Shown piece after piece: positions 32,157 through 39,974 of a stretch of 64,000 nt of DNA. Under the pieces are notes generated by a model. The model did not search any database and was not told where the DNA came from. It saw nothing but the letters and a program-made list of their open reading frames with translations. The translations under genes and the position numbers were made by a program. Within the stretch, counting starts at the first letter, position 1; every line of letters starts with the position of its first letter. This DNA comes from Paludibacteraceae bacterium (lineage in GTDB: Bacteria; Bacteroidota; Bacteroidia; Bacteroidales; Paludibacteraceae). The stretch spans positions 36,523 to 100,522 of the forward strand of contig CAJOCN010000001.1 in NCBI GenBank assembly GCA_905233255.1, in the 5' to 3' direction.

Positions 32157-33434
32157 TTAGTTCTCTTTCTCAGCCACCACTAATCGCGCCGTGCGGCGTG
32201 TAGTCTGGCTAAGCATAATGGTTCGGCCTGCTTTCGCTTGCTCCACTATCTCCGGTGTTGTGCCGCGGATAGTCAGCAGCGAGAGATGGTCATTATATGA
32301 GACATTAAAGTGTTTTTTCAGTTCCTCTATCGCGTCAGGCACAAAGCGTGTATTGTCCACCGAGACGGAGATCGTCACAGCGGAAGATTGGATCAGTGAC
32401 ACTTTGAGGCGGTGGCGATGAATAATATCGAATATCTCGCTCAGACTCTCCTCCAGCACAAAGCCGAAATCTTTCGCCCGCATGGTAATGAGAATCTGGT
32501 TCTTTCTCCAGATATAAACAGGTATATCAATCGGTCCCGTTCCGTCTGCTGAGATACGTGATCCTGCGGCTGCAGGATCGTCGAAGGGCTTTACAAATAA
32601 CGGGATTTGCTTATTCTCAAGCGGTTTGATGGTTTTCGGATGAATTACTTGCGCGCCGGAGTAAGACAATTCGACGGCGTCCTGGTAACGCAAAGAAGGT
32701 ATTAAAACTGTGTTGGGTTCGATACGCGGATCGGCATTGAGGATACCCGGCACGTCTTTCCAGATCGTGACGGAGTCAGCATCAATATAGTTGCCTAAGA
32801 GGGCGGCTGTGTAGTCCGACCCCTCCCGTCCGAGCGTCGTGCGGCGACCATCTCCGGTTCCGCCGATAAAGCCCTGAGCAATGACGACGGCAGGTCGGTT
32901 GGGTCTATCCCAGCCTGCGCGGATGATCTTTGCGCTGACCTCATTATCCACGCGCGCTTCGCGCCACGTATCATCCGTACGCAGGAGTTTAGGCATGTTC
33001 CACCACTCCACCGACAGCCCTCGTTTGAGGAGATAGACCGCGATGATCTGGGTGGACATGATTTCGCCCATGGATACCACTTGGTCGTAGTTCTCATCAA
33101 AGGGTTTAGTCGGGTCATAAGGAATCTCGCCCTGCAGACGGATATCGACACCGGGTTGGAGCCCCAGTTCCTTCATGATAGCTACATGGTGATCAATGAC
33201 ATCGACCCATTGGGAGAGTGCCTGCTCTTCCTGTCCGGCAGCCAGGTATTCCACTACCCGTTCGAGCGCATTGGTAGTCTTGCCCATCGCCGAGATGACG
33301 ACCATGAGGCCGTCTGATTGGTGATTGGTGATTGGTGATTGCTCATTTAGAGCGAGTCGAACGATTCGCTCTACGTTCCGGATGCCGTTAGCATCCTTGA
33401 CCGAAGCTCCACCGAATTTATAAACCCGTGCCAT
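32157..33434 (-). CDS. Aspartate kinase
   Basis: 425 aa from ATG 33434. First enzyme of Lys/Thr/Met synthesis. N-terminal MARVYKFGGASVKD (ATP site), GFIGGTGDGRRTTLGREGSDYTAALL (aspartate and phosphate binding), DPRIEP, then C-terminal ACT-type regulatory region (LITMRAKDFGFVLEESLSEIFDIIHRHRLKVSLIQSSAVTISVSVDN). A stretch near residue 35 (NEQSPITNHQSD) looks like an insert encoded by a GATTGGT repeat. Monofunctional; no homoserine dehydrogenase domain. Confidence 0.94.
   Translation of the reverse strand: MARVYKFGGASVKDANGIRNVERIVRLALNEQSPITNHQSDGLMVVISAMGKTTNALERVVEYLAAGQEEQALSQWVDVIDHHVAIMKELGLQPGVDIRLQGEIPYDPTKPFDENYDQVVSMGEIMSTQIIAVYLLKRGLSVEWWNMPKLLRTDDTWREARVDNEVSAKIIRAGWDRPNRPAVVIAQGFIGGTGDGRRTTLGREGSDYTAALLGNYIDADSVTIWKDVPGILNADPRIEPNTVLIPSLRYQDAVELSYSGAQVIHPKTIKPLENKQIPLFVKPFDDPAAAGSRISADGTGPIDIPVYIWRKNQILITMRAKDFGFVLEESLSEIFDIIHRHRLKVSLIQSSAVTISVSVDNTRFVPDAIEELKKHFNVSYNDHLSLLTIRGTTPEIVEQAKAGRTIMLSQTTRRTARLVVAEKEN
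33315..33341. repeat. GATTGGT tandem repeat inside the aspartokinase gene
   Basis: Three units of GATTGGT plus a partial GATTGCT. In frame; encodes SPITNHQSD between the N-terminal helix and the VVISAMG strand. Confidence 0.8.
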
Positions 33435-33443
33435 CAAGCCATT

Positions 33444-33477
33444 TTACTATTTGGTCATTTACCATTTAGGCATTTAG
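33444..33477. repeat. CATTTAG-type word repeat between ribH and the aspartokinase gene
   Basis: Units TATTTGGT, CATTTACC, ATTTAGG, CATTTAGAG in tandem; the last overlaps the ribH stop. Confidence 0.55.
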
Positions 33478-33950
33478 AGATTCGCCATGCGAATCGCCGT
33501 GTATGCTCCTTCCGTACCTTTGTTGCCCAGCTTTCCACCGCATCGGTCAAGCGCCTGTTGCTGGTTGAGGACGGTCAGGACGGAGAAGATAACCGGCACC
33601 TTGCCCTGCGCGTTCAGTGCTGCCACGCCTTGTGTCACCGATTGGCAGACATAGTCGAAATGCGGCGTCTCGCCCTGAATGACACAACCGATGACGATGA
33701 CGGCATCCACGCGTTCCTCTTTCATGATACGCGCAGCGCCATAGGTCAGTTCCACTGTGCCGGGCACATGCAGCACGTCGATGTTCTCCTCCTGCACGCC
33801 ATGTTTGAGGAAGGTTTCGATAGCCCCCTGCGCCATGGCGTAAGTGATTTCGCTGTTCCAGTCCGCTACTACAATCGCATAGCGCTGACGTCCGAGGACA
33901 TCAGCGCTAGGGATCTGAGAAGCATCATATTTAGACAAATCAGTAGTCAT
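33474..33950 (-). CDS. ribH: 6,7-dimethyl-8-ribityllumazine synthase
   Basis: 158 aa, penultimate enzyme of riboflavin synthesis, forming an icosahedral or pentameric shell. Visible: VVADWNSEIT (substrate aromatic residue), VPGTVELTYGA, VIGCVIQGETPHFDYVC with the catalytic His, and GVLTVLNQQQAL-like VFSVLTVLNQQQALDRCGGKLGNKGTEGA. It starts 2 bp downstream of the TPR gene stop. Confidence 0.96.
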   Translation of the reverse strand: MTTDLSKYDASQIPSADVLGRQRYAIVVADWNSEITYAMAQGAIETFLKHGVQEENIDVLHVPGTVELTYGAARIMKEERVDAVIVIGCVIQGETPHFDYVCQSVTQGVAALNAQGKVPVIFSVLTVLNQQQALDRCGGKLGNKGTEGAYTAIRMANL

Positions 33951-33952
33951 AC

Positions 33953-34636
33953 TTATTGGGCGATGGCGATATATTTGTCAATATCCTGTGCCTCTGCAGA
34001 AGCGGGATAATCAGCCTTGATTGCCTTGAAAGCCTTGAGCGCCTTGGCGTTCTGGCCCTCGTGGAGATAAACGAGGCCTGCTTTCTTAAGGCTCATCGGA
34101 GCGATCACCTCGTTGCCGGACTTGGCAGCAGCCTCAAACGCCTTGGCAGCCTTGCTGTACTCCTGGAGCTCTACGTAAGCGTCGCCGAGAAGCTGGTGAG
34201 CAGCGGGATCGATGTTCACATCGTCTGCGTCGAACTTATTGAGGTACTTAGCAGCCTCCTCGTATTCACCCTTCTCGTAGTGGCAGATACCGGCATAGAG
34301 CGCAGCCAGCTTACCCTGCTGATAGAAGGAATACTCGTCAGCGATAGCCTCGAAACCGATGCACTCCGCGTCGTCGCCGTTGAGGGCTTTGTCATAATCG
34401 CCCGCCATGAAATAAACGGCAGCTTTTGCATTCTCGTTCGATGCCTCCTGAGCCTTCGGCTTGATCACATACTGGTTGATAGCGATGATGCCCATAACCA
34501 CTACTGCGATGCCGCAAACGACCCAACTGATGAGGTTAGCGTTGTCTTCAATCCATTTACCGGCGCCGGTGAGCGCCTCATTTACTTCTTCTAATTGCTC
34601 GTCCTGTTTAACGAACTCTTCTTTCTTTTTAGCCAT
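33953..34636 (-). CDS. Membrane-anchored tetratricopeptide repeat protein
   Basis: 227 aa. Cytoplasmic charged N-terminus, one membrane helix (about 35-58, LISWVVCGIAVVVMGIIAI), then about four TPR units outside (AALYAGICHYEKGEYEEAAKYL, PAAHQLLGDAYVELQEYSKAAKAFEAA, KKAGLVYLHEGQNAKALKAFKAIKADYP). The layout matches the YfgM-like family that works near envelope protein assembly. The pairing with ribH is common in Bacteroidales. Confidence 0.88.
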   Translation of the reverse strand: MAKKKEEFVKQDEQLEEVNEALTGAGKWIEDNANLISWVVCGIAVVVMGIIAINQYVIKPKAQEASNENAKAAVYFMAGDYDKALNGDDAECIGFEAIADEYSFYQQGKLAALYAGICHYEKGEYEEAAKYLNKFDADDVNIDPAAHQLLGDAYVELQEYSKAAKAFEAAAKSGNEVIAPMSLKKAGLVYLHEGQNAKALKAFKAIKADYPASAEAQDIDKYIAIAQ

Positions 34637-34686
34637 TTTATTTGATATATTTTATTGTTTACAATAATGTATTTTAAAATCGGCTG

Positions 34687-34717
34687 CAAAATTACACAAA
34701 AAAAATGACATATGCAA
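34687..34717 (-). promoter_or_regulatory. Promoter of the TPR-ribH-aspartokinase-YitT unit
   Basis: Minus strand: TTGC (34717-34714), 19-nt spacer, TAATTTTG (34694-34687), with the extended TTGCATATGTCA. Confidence 0.88.
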
Positions 34718-34764
34718 GTTTTTGGGCACAAAAAAAGCGTCCGCATAACTTTTACTCGAGAAAA

Positions 34765-34968
34765 CTACCTGAGAATAGGATTTGAGGCCTGCTTTTTCCT
34801 CTGTAATCCGGCCACCTCATCGCTACCGTGGGTAGGAATGTAAACTACCCCAGTCGGGTCACGGCGGTAGAGTACCGGCACGCCATTAGTGAAGCATTTG
34901 CACTCGGTTAGTTGATTTTTGTTGAGTTTTCCGGTTCCTATTGTTATGCGAACGCTCGCGTTTTGCAA
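34765..34968 (-). CDS. Possible small protein (67 aa) with TTG start
   Basis: An open frame fills most of the gap between the outer membrane protein gene and the TPR promoter. The C-terminal half (ECKCFTNGVPVLYRRDPTGVVYIPTHGSDEVAGLQRK) has a protein-like composition. There is no ATG; a TTG lies after an AAAAGGA string. No family recognised, and it could be a chance frame. Confidence 0.3.
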   Translation of the reverse strand: MQNASVRITIGTGKLNKNQLTECKCFTNGVPVLYRRDPTGVVYIPTHGSDEVAGLQRKKQASNPILR

Positions 34969-34985
34969 TAAATGTATCCTTTTGA

Positions 34986-36266
34986 TTATTGGTGCCAGCC
35001 GATGGTTAGGACGACACGATGGGTTTGCGTTTTTGTATCAAACGGGTTGGTTATATTCTCATGCGCGTAGATATCCTGCCTGTTCCAGCGGTACTGGTAC
35101 GCTGCCTGCACGATGACTTGCGGTCCGCGGTAGCCGATGGCAAAGGAGGCATAATGGGTGATATTCGGGCGCGTGAAATAGGTGTCTTGACGGTCGAACG
35201 TAGGATCCATGGGCACAACCTTTTTGCTCCGTTTGAAGGGGCTCTCACAGGCATAGCCCGCGTTGATATACAGACCCATTACGGGGATGACCTCGAATCC
35301 TGCTCTGAGCGAGTGTATCGGATCCGCCGAGTTCTGGTAGTAAAAATCATATTGGAGCGCCACCATGCCGTACGCGCCTATCTGGAAGGCAGCGGAAGTG
35401 CTGGTATGGAGCGGCATGTGGAAGTTTCCATCCCGCATCACCGCATCCGGAGCGTATGAGTTACGCACACTATCCGTCTTGGCGGTAAAGGTACCGGTGG
35501 TATAGGTGGATAGCGATCCCAGTGAAGGTGTCTCCACGCCTAATCCCAGACGCATCCATACGGCAGGACGGTAGATCACGCCTGCAGAGAGTGAAGCAGA
35601 GACTCCGGTATGATAAATCGTCGTTTTGTTCCGATTATAGAGACTTTCAAAAGTCTCTTCGTACAGGGCGTTGGAGCGCATGGTATAGGACTGTATATTC
35701 AGTCCCAAACCGGTGTACCACTGATCCGATATATTCATCGCCCATCCGAAATCAAACTCATTGACCGCGCCGCCTTCTATCAGATCCAGCGAATACGTGT
35801 CGTTGGTTCTGTCCACACAGAACGGTATATCCCAGTTGGTCTGCGCACCGGCTATCAATGCGCCTAAGGACGGTGCATTCTCTCCCTTTCCGAGAATCGA
35901 GAGGTTGTATAATTGCAGCCTTCTGTAAGAGAAGAACAGGTTGTTAAATTTCACCTTGCTCCCCTCCTGGAAATTCGGCAGGCTCAGTACAAACGAAGCG
36001 TGCGGAACGCCGACCATCGTACGACTTGAGCCGCGCGTCACATCAAGCGAGATCATACCCTCGGCACGGCGGTAAAGTCCTATACCGGCGATATTATCAT
36101 GCGCGGCAGACGGGTCTCCGCCAATAGCCGACATCGCTCCGCTCATACCCACATACCGCGCCGTGCCCATGATCGTACGCTCGCCCAGACGGATGTAATC
36201 CTGAGCTAATGTACAAAGGGACAAAGTACAAAGTACAAAGGTCAATATGTATCGTACGTTTCTCAT
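34986..36266 (-). CDS. Outer membrane beta-barrel protein (FadL/PorV-like)
   Basis: 426 aa. Signal peptide MRNVRYILTFVLCTLSLCTLA followed by QDYIRLGERTIMGTARYVGMSGAMSAIGGDPSAAHDNIAGIGLYR, the start seen in the Bacteroidota family related to the OmpP1/FadL transport barrels. Alternating hydrophobic strands run to the aromatic end HRVVLTIGWHQ. The hydrophobic core of the signal peptide is encoded by the GTACAAAG repeat at 36209-36241. Its start overlaps the stop of the lipoprotein gene upstream (ATGA). Confidence 0.85.
   Translation of the reverse strand: MRNVRYILTFVLCTLSLCTLAQDYIRLGERTIMGTARYVGMSGAMSAIGGDPSAAHDNIAGIGLYRRAEGMISLDVTRGSSRTMVGVPHASFVLSLPNFQEGSKVKFNNLFFSYRRLQLYNLSILGKGENAPSLGALIAGAQTNWDIPFCVDRTNDTYSLDLIEGGAVNEFDFGWAMNISDQWYTGLGLNIQSYTMRSNALYEETFESLYNRNKTTIYHTGVSASLSAGVIYRPAVWMRLGLGVETPSLGSLSTYTTGTFTAKTDSVRNSYAPDAVMRDGNFHMPLHTSTSAAFQIGAYGMVALQYDFYYQNSADPIHSLRAGFEVIPVMGLYINAGYACESPFKRSKKVVPMDPTFDRQDTYFTRPNITHYASFAIGYRGPQVIVQAAYQYRWNRQDIYAHENITNPFDTKTQTHRVVLTIGWHQ
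36209..36241. repeat. GTACAAAG-type repeat inside a signal peptide
   Basis: Units GTACAAAGG, GACAAA, GTACAAA, GTACAAAGG in tandem. On the coding strand they encode the LCTLSLCTL core of the signal peptide. Confidence 0.8.
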
Positions 36267-36508
36267 CGTTTGATCTTAATGGTGACTACGGTGTCGGTGA
36301 CGGAGGTATATTCGATAGGGGTACTCGGAGTGGTCGGAGTGCTCGAAGTGCTCGGAGTCGTCTGAGTAGTCGGAGTAGTCTGAGTACTCTGAGTACTCTG
36401 GGCAGATTTGTCAGGCCAATAGTACGCATCGTCTATCGGCAGCTGGTTCACGCCGCAAGCGGTGAGAGTCACCGCCACTAAGAATACTATGTATTTAGTT
36501 TTCAACAT
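36263..36508 (-). CDS. Small lipoprotein with Ser/Thr/Pro/Gln repeat
   Basis: 81 aa from ATG 36508, chosen because it gives MLKTKYIVFLVAVTLTAC with lipobox LTAC. The mature part has about 15 ordinary residues, then a low-complexity tract of STQSTQTTPTT-type units (about 36-65) encoded by imperfect 9-bp tandem DNA repeats, ending VTDTVVTIKIKR. It probably acts as a flexible surface or periplasmic stalk, or is a slippage-prone locus. Coupled to the outer membrane protein gene by an ATGA overlap. Confidence 0.7.
   Translation of the reverse strand: MLKTKYIVFLVAVTLTACGVNQLPIDDAYYWPDKSAQSTQSTQTTPTTQTTPSTSSTPTTPSTPIEYTSVTDTVVTIKIKR
36321..36402. repeat. 9-bp tandem coding repeat in the small lipoprotein gene
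   Basis: About nine degenerate units of the form GTCGGAGTA/GTCTGAGTA. Variation in unit number would change the length of the Ser/Thr stalk without a frameshift. Confidence 0.75.
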
Positions 36509-36541
36509 TACGATATTTCGGTATATCGATATTTCGTCATC
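36509..36541. repeat. GATATTTCG-type word repeat at the trpS 3' end
   Basis: Units CGATATTTCG, GTATATCG, ATATTTCG in tandem fill the gap between trpS and the lipoprotein gene. Confidence 0.55.
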
Positions 36542-37502
36542 AGATCTTACGGAAACCAATAATCTCCCGTACTTCTTCGATTGTTTTTTCCGCTCTTGCA
36601 GCCGCTGCCTCGGCGCCCTGACGCATGATCCGGTCGAGAAGAGCGTCGTCGCTTGAATATGTGAGAATGCGTTCACGAATTGGTGCAAGAAGTGCGTTCG
36701 CATCTGCCGCCATCTGTTTTTTCATATCTCCGTAACGGATCTCCATGCGGTTGTAGAGGTCGTTGTAATACTCTGCGGCTTCCTTGCCGGAGAGCAGTTC
36801 GCAGAGGGTGAAGAGGTTCTGAATGACCTCGGGTTTCTCCTGATTGAGTTGGGTCGGTCCCTGGTCGGTTACCGCCCGCATGATCTTCTTGGTGACGGTC
36901 TTCTCATCGTCGCATAGATAGAGGCAGTTACCTGTACCATCAAGTCCGGGCACCTTAACTGCCTTGTCGGCGAAATAGAAGGATGCCGGCTCTTTGAAGT
37001 ACTCTACGTTGTAGATTCTATTGAATCTGCGCGCAAAGAGACGCGCCATCTCCATGTTCTGCTCTTGGTCTTTGCCCACGGGCACTTTGTCCGCCTTGTG
37101 CATCAATATATCCGCCGCCATGAGACAGGGATACGTCAATAAGCCTGCATTCACATTATCCGGCTGTTTGCGCACTTTCTCCTTGAACGAAGTAACTCTC
37201 TCCAACTCGCCCAGATAGGCATTCATATTGAGATAGAGATAGAGTTCGAGCACCTGTTTCACATCGCTTTGTACGTATATAGGCGCTTTCTCAGGGTCAA
37301 TACCGCAAGCCAGATATTCAGAGAGGATGGTCTTCACAGACTTACGTATATTCTCCGGCGTAGGGTGTGTCGTGAGCGAGTGCCAATCGGCGATGAAGAA
37401 CATGCAGTCGTATTCGTCCTGCATTTTCACAAAACTCTTAACCGCCCCGAAATAGTTCCCGAGGTGCAGATTGCCCGTAGGCCGTATGCCGCTAATACGA
37501 AT
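36540..37502 (-). CDS. trpS: Tryptophanyl-tRNA synthetase with apparent AUU start codon
   Basis: 321 aa if started at ATT 37502. The class I HIGH-like motif GNLHLGN is at residues about 10-16 and KMSKS-like region appears as CDDEKTVTKKI. The conserved start of the family (RISGIRPTGNLHLGNYFGAVKSF) is fully present, but an in-frame TAA lies at 37511-37509 and no ATG, GTG or TTG occurs between it and the HIGH motif. The next ATG (37430) would remove the active site. A word repeat (37500-37517) occupies the expected start region. ATT is known as a start for infC; here it is inference. Confidence 0.85.
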   Translation of the reverse strand: MRISGIRPTGNLHLGNYFGAVKSFVKMQDEYDCMFFIADWHSLTTHPTPENIRKSVKTILSEYLACGIDPEKAPIYVQSDVKQVLELYLYLNMNAYLGELERVTSFKEKVRKQPDNVNAGLLTYPCLMAADILMHKADKVPVGKDQEQNMEMARLFARRFNRIYNVEYFKEPASFYFADKAVKVPGLDGTGNCLYLCDDEKTVTKKIMRAVTDQGPTQLNQEKPEVIQNLFTLCELLSGKEAAEYYNDLYNRMEIRYGDMKKQMAADANALLAPIRERILTYSSDDALLDRIMRQGAEAAAARAEKTIEEVREIIGFRKI

Positions 37503-37517
37503 TAAAAATTAAAAATT
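37500..37517. repeat. ATTAAAA-type repeat at the trpS start
   Basis: AATTAAAA, ATTAAAA, ATTACG in tandem. It covers the site where the trpS start codon and ribosome site should be. Confidence 0.7.
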
Positions 37518-37522
37518 ACGAA

Positions 37523-37981
37523 TCAGATCTCAACAGGTAATTGACGATAGATCGGCTGCGAGAGAGCCGTTAACGTAGTTGTATCCGATACGCCCGGAAT
37601 AGCCTGAATCTTGGTGGTCAGGAGCGAGAGGAGGTGCTCGTTATCATGCGCAAAGACCTTAATCAGGATACCAAACGCGCCCAAGGTATATTGCGCTTCG
37701 ACCACCTCCGGTATCTGCTGCAAAGCAGTAATAACCTGATTGGACATCGAGGCCTTCTCCATCGTAATACCGATATAGACGCAGAGCTGATAGCCCAACA
37801 TCTTCGGCTGTACGTGGTAACTGGATCCCGTGATCACACCATTGTCGAACATCTTCTGCACACGCTGATGAACAGCGGCCCGACTCACTCCGCACTGCTC
37901 AGCAACCTCCTTGAACGGGATGCGGGCAGATTGCGTGATAATCTTCAGAATCTTACGATCTAACTCGTCTATTTTTTCCAT
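37523..37981 (-). CDS. Lrp/AsnC-family transcriptional regulator
   Basis: 152 aa. N-terminal winged helix (MEKIDELDRKILKIITQSARIPFKEVAEQCGVSRAAVHQRVQKM, about 1-50) and C-terminal RAM domain (VYIGITMEKASMSNQVITALQQIPEVVEAQYTLGAFGILIKVFA). Members respond to amino acids; which one cannot be read from sequence. The trpS gene lies 21 bp downstream on the same strand. Confidence 0.94.
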   Translation of the reverse strand: MEKIDELDRKILKIITQSARIPFKEVAEQCGVSRAAVHQRVQKMFDNGVITGSSYHVQPKMLGYQLCVYIGITMEKASMSNQVITALQQIPEVVEAQYTLGAFGILIKVFAHDNEHLLSLLTTKIQAIPGVSDTTTLTALSQPIYRQLPVEI

Positions 37982-38020
37982 TATTTCGTTGTTTTATATA
38001 TTTCATTATTTCATGATTCG
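37982..38020. repeat. ATTTCATT-type word repeat at the pectate lyase 3' end
   Basis: TTATTTCGTTG, TATATTTCATT, ATTTCATGATT units in the gap before the Lrp gene, running into the last lyase codons. Confidence 0.45.
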
Positions 38021-39859
38021 CAGGACTCCATCCTTGCTTACTACAATATACATGCCATTCGGCAGATGGTCCGTACCGATTCTTTCCCGCGAGCTGCTTC
38101 CAATACACGCGCCCGAGATGGTGTAGAGGCGAATCGTCTTGGCCTGCGGGTTCAGGATATTCACGCCGTCAAAGCCTAATTCCTTATCCTCGCGGGTCTC
38201 CGCTATTCCTCCTTGGAGCGAAGACTGATAGTTTGCTATTACATTAGCCAGTGCACTATTGAGATCCGAACTGCTATCATCACCGCTGCCGAACGTGAAA
38301 GTCACATCTCCATGCTGCATACGTCCTGCACCACCCTCGCCCTTCACGATAGACGGTACTTTTTCCGGCGCATCAGGAGTGATAGCAGGCATCAGGGAAG
38401 CGTTGGTATCAAAATTGTTATACTTGGTTCCACCTTGCTTGGCCGTCACTGTCTCGGGTACTTGCTCGTCACGAGAGGTTGCCAAATAGGCATCGAAATG
38501 CACCGGTGCACTCTGTGCATCATAATAAACCAGCGTCTTGCTTCCCGAAAAGACATTATTGTAGGCCTTGATGATACCGCCATCCTCGCCGGAGAATGTA
38601 GGCGAGTCTTTTAGATCCGTGCCGTTCTTGGTATCCGTTCCCTGCATCGAAATGAGCATCGGTCTCGGGCAATTACGGAAATAGTTTGCCTCCACAAACG
38701 CACTGCCGCCGTTGGTCATACCTACGCAGTACTTGGCGTTCCCGTCGAAATAGTTATTGTAGATATGCACGCTCATGCGCCTGATACGCGGATGGCGTGA
38801 ATCAGAGTGATCAAACCAGTTATGGTGGTACGTGATATAATTGTCGCTCGTATCCTGTTTCATGCCGCACATAGACGATTTGCCGGTATCCCAGAAATGG
38901 TTGTAACTGACCGTCACGTACTGCGAATTGCCCTTCACATCAATCGTGCCGTCACCTTTCTTCTGGTCACTGGCAGATCCCGGACGACTGTAGAATCCGT
39001 CGATATGATGCACCCATACATGACTGTTCTTCGTATCCAGCGAGATACAATCATCCAATGCCGTCATCACCGCAAAGTTACGCAGTTCAAGGCTCTCCGC
39101 CTGTCTTGCCAGGATACCAAATCCCCGAATGACTGCATCATTGCCTACTCCCTCCACCGTGATATCCATCGGGACGCTTACTTTGCCTTTGATTTGCAGG
39201 CCTTCCTCTTTGCTGCCCATGGAATCCAAGTTCTGTGCATCGATTGTGCCTATAATCCGGATATCAAGCGGCTGGTTAGCAAAGCCTTTTTCATAAGCAG
39301 TTATAATATGTTGAAGACCCACGCAATGCCGTTTAGTGCCTTTTTTGTCCTCTACGACATCCATCGTCACGGTAGCCGCATTGCCGGCATGGATATAGAG
39401 CACTTTGGCTCCGTCCTTGAGCGTGCCGTCATTCTTGTAGGCTCCCACGCCCTGCGGATAGCCGAAATGTGCAAATCCGTTGCGGTCATGCGCCTTGACG
39501 GTCAGCACGTTGGTCTCCGCCGGATTGGCGCTCTCTGCCATCTCGTCCGGTATGTCCGTGCCGCATTCCAGCGTCGCACTCACCTGTAGCTTATAGTTTC
39601 CGGCTTTCAGCCCCATGGCATCTGCGCGATAGTAGGATCCGTAAAAGCGGATCAGAGGATCATCTAATGTCACCGACTCGTTCGTCGCCGTATTGGTTAC
39701 CTTTACCTGATACTCAGCCGCACCGCTCACCGGATTCCATTCTACATACGCACTCTCGTACCAACCACCGGCATTGGTGATTTGTATCTCTGCCTGTGTC
39801 TGTGTACATAGTGCCATGAAGCAGAACAAAATGACAGCAAAAAAGGCTTCTTTACGCAT
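38006..39859 (-). CDS. Secreted pectate lyase (PL1 family) with C-terminal sorting tail
   Basis: 617 aa. Signal peptide ending TQTQA. A beta-sandwich region (about 22-110, FN3-like) precedes a parallel beta-helix lyase domain: DDCISLDTKNSHVWVHHIDGFYS, VTVSYNHFWDTGKSSMCG, ITYHHNWFDHSDSRHPRIRRMSVHIYNNYFDG, with the catalytic Arg in RHPRIR (about 356-361) and the Asp residues that bind Ca2+. The last 70 residues (TIRLYTISGACIG...LPNGMYIVVS) match the type A sorting domain of type IX secretion. It cleaves polygalacturonate by beta-elimination. Confidence 0.93.
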   Translation of the reverse strand: MRKEAFFAVILFCFMALCTQTQAEIQITNAGGWYESAYVEWNPVSGAAEYQVKVTNTATNESVTLDDPLIRFYGSYYRADAMGLKAGNYKLQVSATLECGTDIPDEMAESANPAETNVLTVKAHDRNGFAHFGYPQGVGAYKNDGTLKDGAKVLYIHAGNAATVTMDVVEDKKGTKRHCVGLQHIITAYEKGFANQPLDIRIIGTIDAQNLDSMGSKEEGLQIKGKVSVPMDITVEGVGNDAVIRGFGILARQAESLELRNFAVMTALDDCISLDTKNSHVWVHHIDGFYSRPGSASDQKKGDGTIDVKGNSQYVTVSYNHFWDTGKSSMCGMKQDTSDNYITYHHNWFDHSDSRHPRIRRMSVHIYNNYFDGNAKYCVGMTNGGSAFVEANYFRNCPRPMLISMQGTDTKNGTDLKDSPTFSGEDGGIIKAYNNVFSGSKTLVYYDAQSAPVHFDAYLATSRDEQVPETVTAKQGGTKYNNFDTNASLMPAITPDAPEKVPSIVKGEGGAGRMQHGDVTFTFGSGDDSSSDLNSALANVIANYQSSLQGGIAETREDKELGFDGVNILNPQAKTIRLYTISGACIGSSSRERIGTDHLPNGMYIVVSKDGVLRIMK

Positions 39860-39878
39860 AATTGTATCAAATTTGGCG

Positions 39879-39909
39879 CAAAGTTACTACATTTTTTGCA
39901 TATATCCAA
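39879..39909 (-). promoter_or_regulatory. Promoter of the pectate lyase, overlapping the methyltransferase promoter
   Basis: Minus strand: TTGG (39909-39906), 19-nt spacer, TAACTTTG (39886-39879). The -33 is one half of TTGCATATATCCAA, whose other half is the -33 of the divergent gene. Confidence 0.85.
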
Positions 39910-39926
39910 ATTTTTTTGTAATTTTG
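39896..39926 (+). promoter_or_regulatory. Promoter of the O-methyltransferase
   Basis: TTGC 39896-39899, 19-nt spacer, TAATTTTG 39919-39926. Confidence 0.88.
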
Positions 39927-39974
39927 CAGCAAATTTCTTATTTTGCATAGTTAAAACGATTATTTTATAACAAA

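Noticed and set aside
36321-36402. The 9-bp repeat tract considered as a CRISPR-like array
   Set aside because: Units are contiguous with no spacers and maintain a reading frame. No CRISPR array or cas gene was seen in the window.
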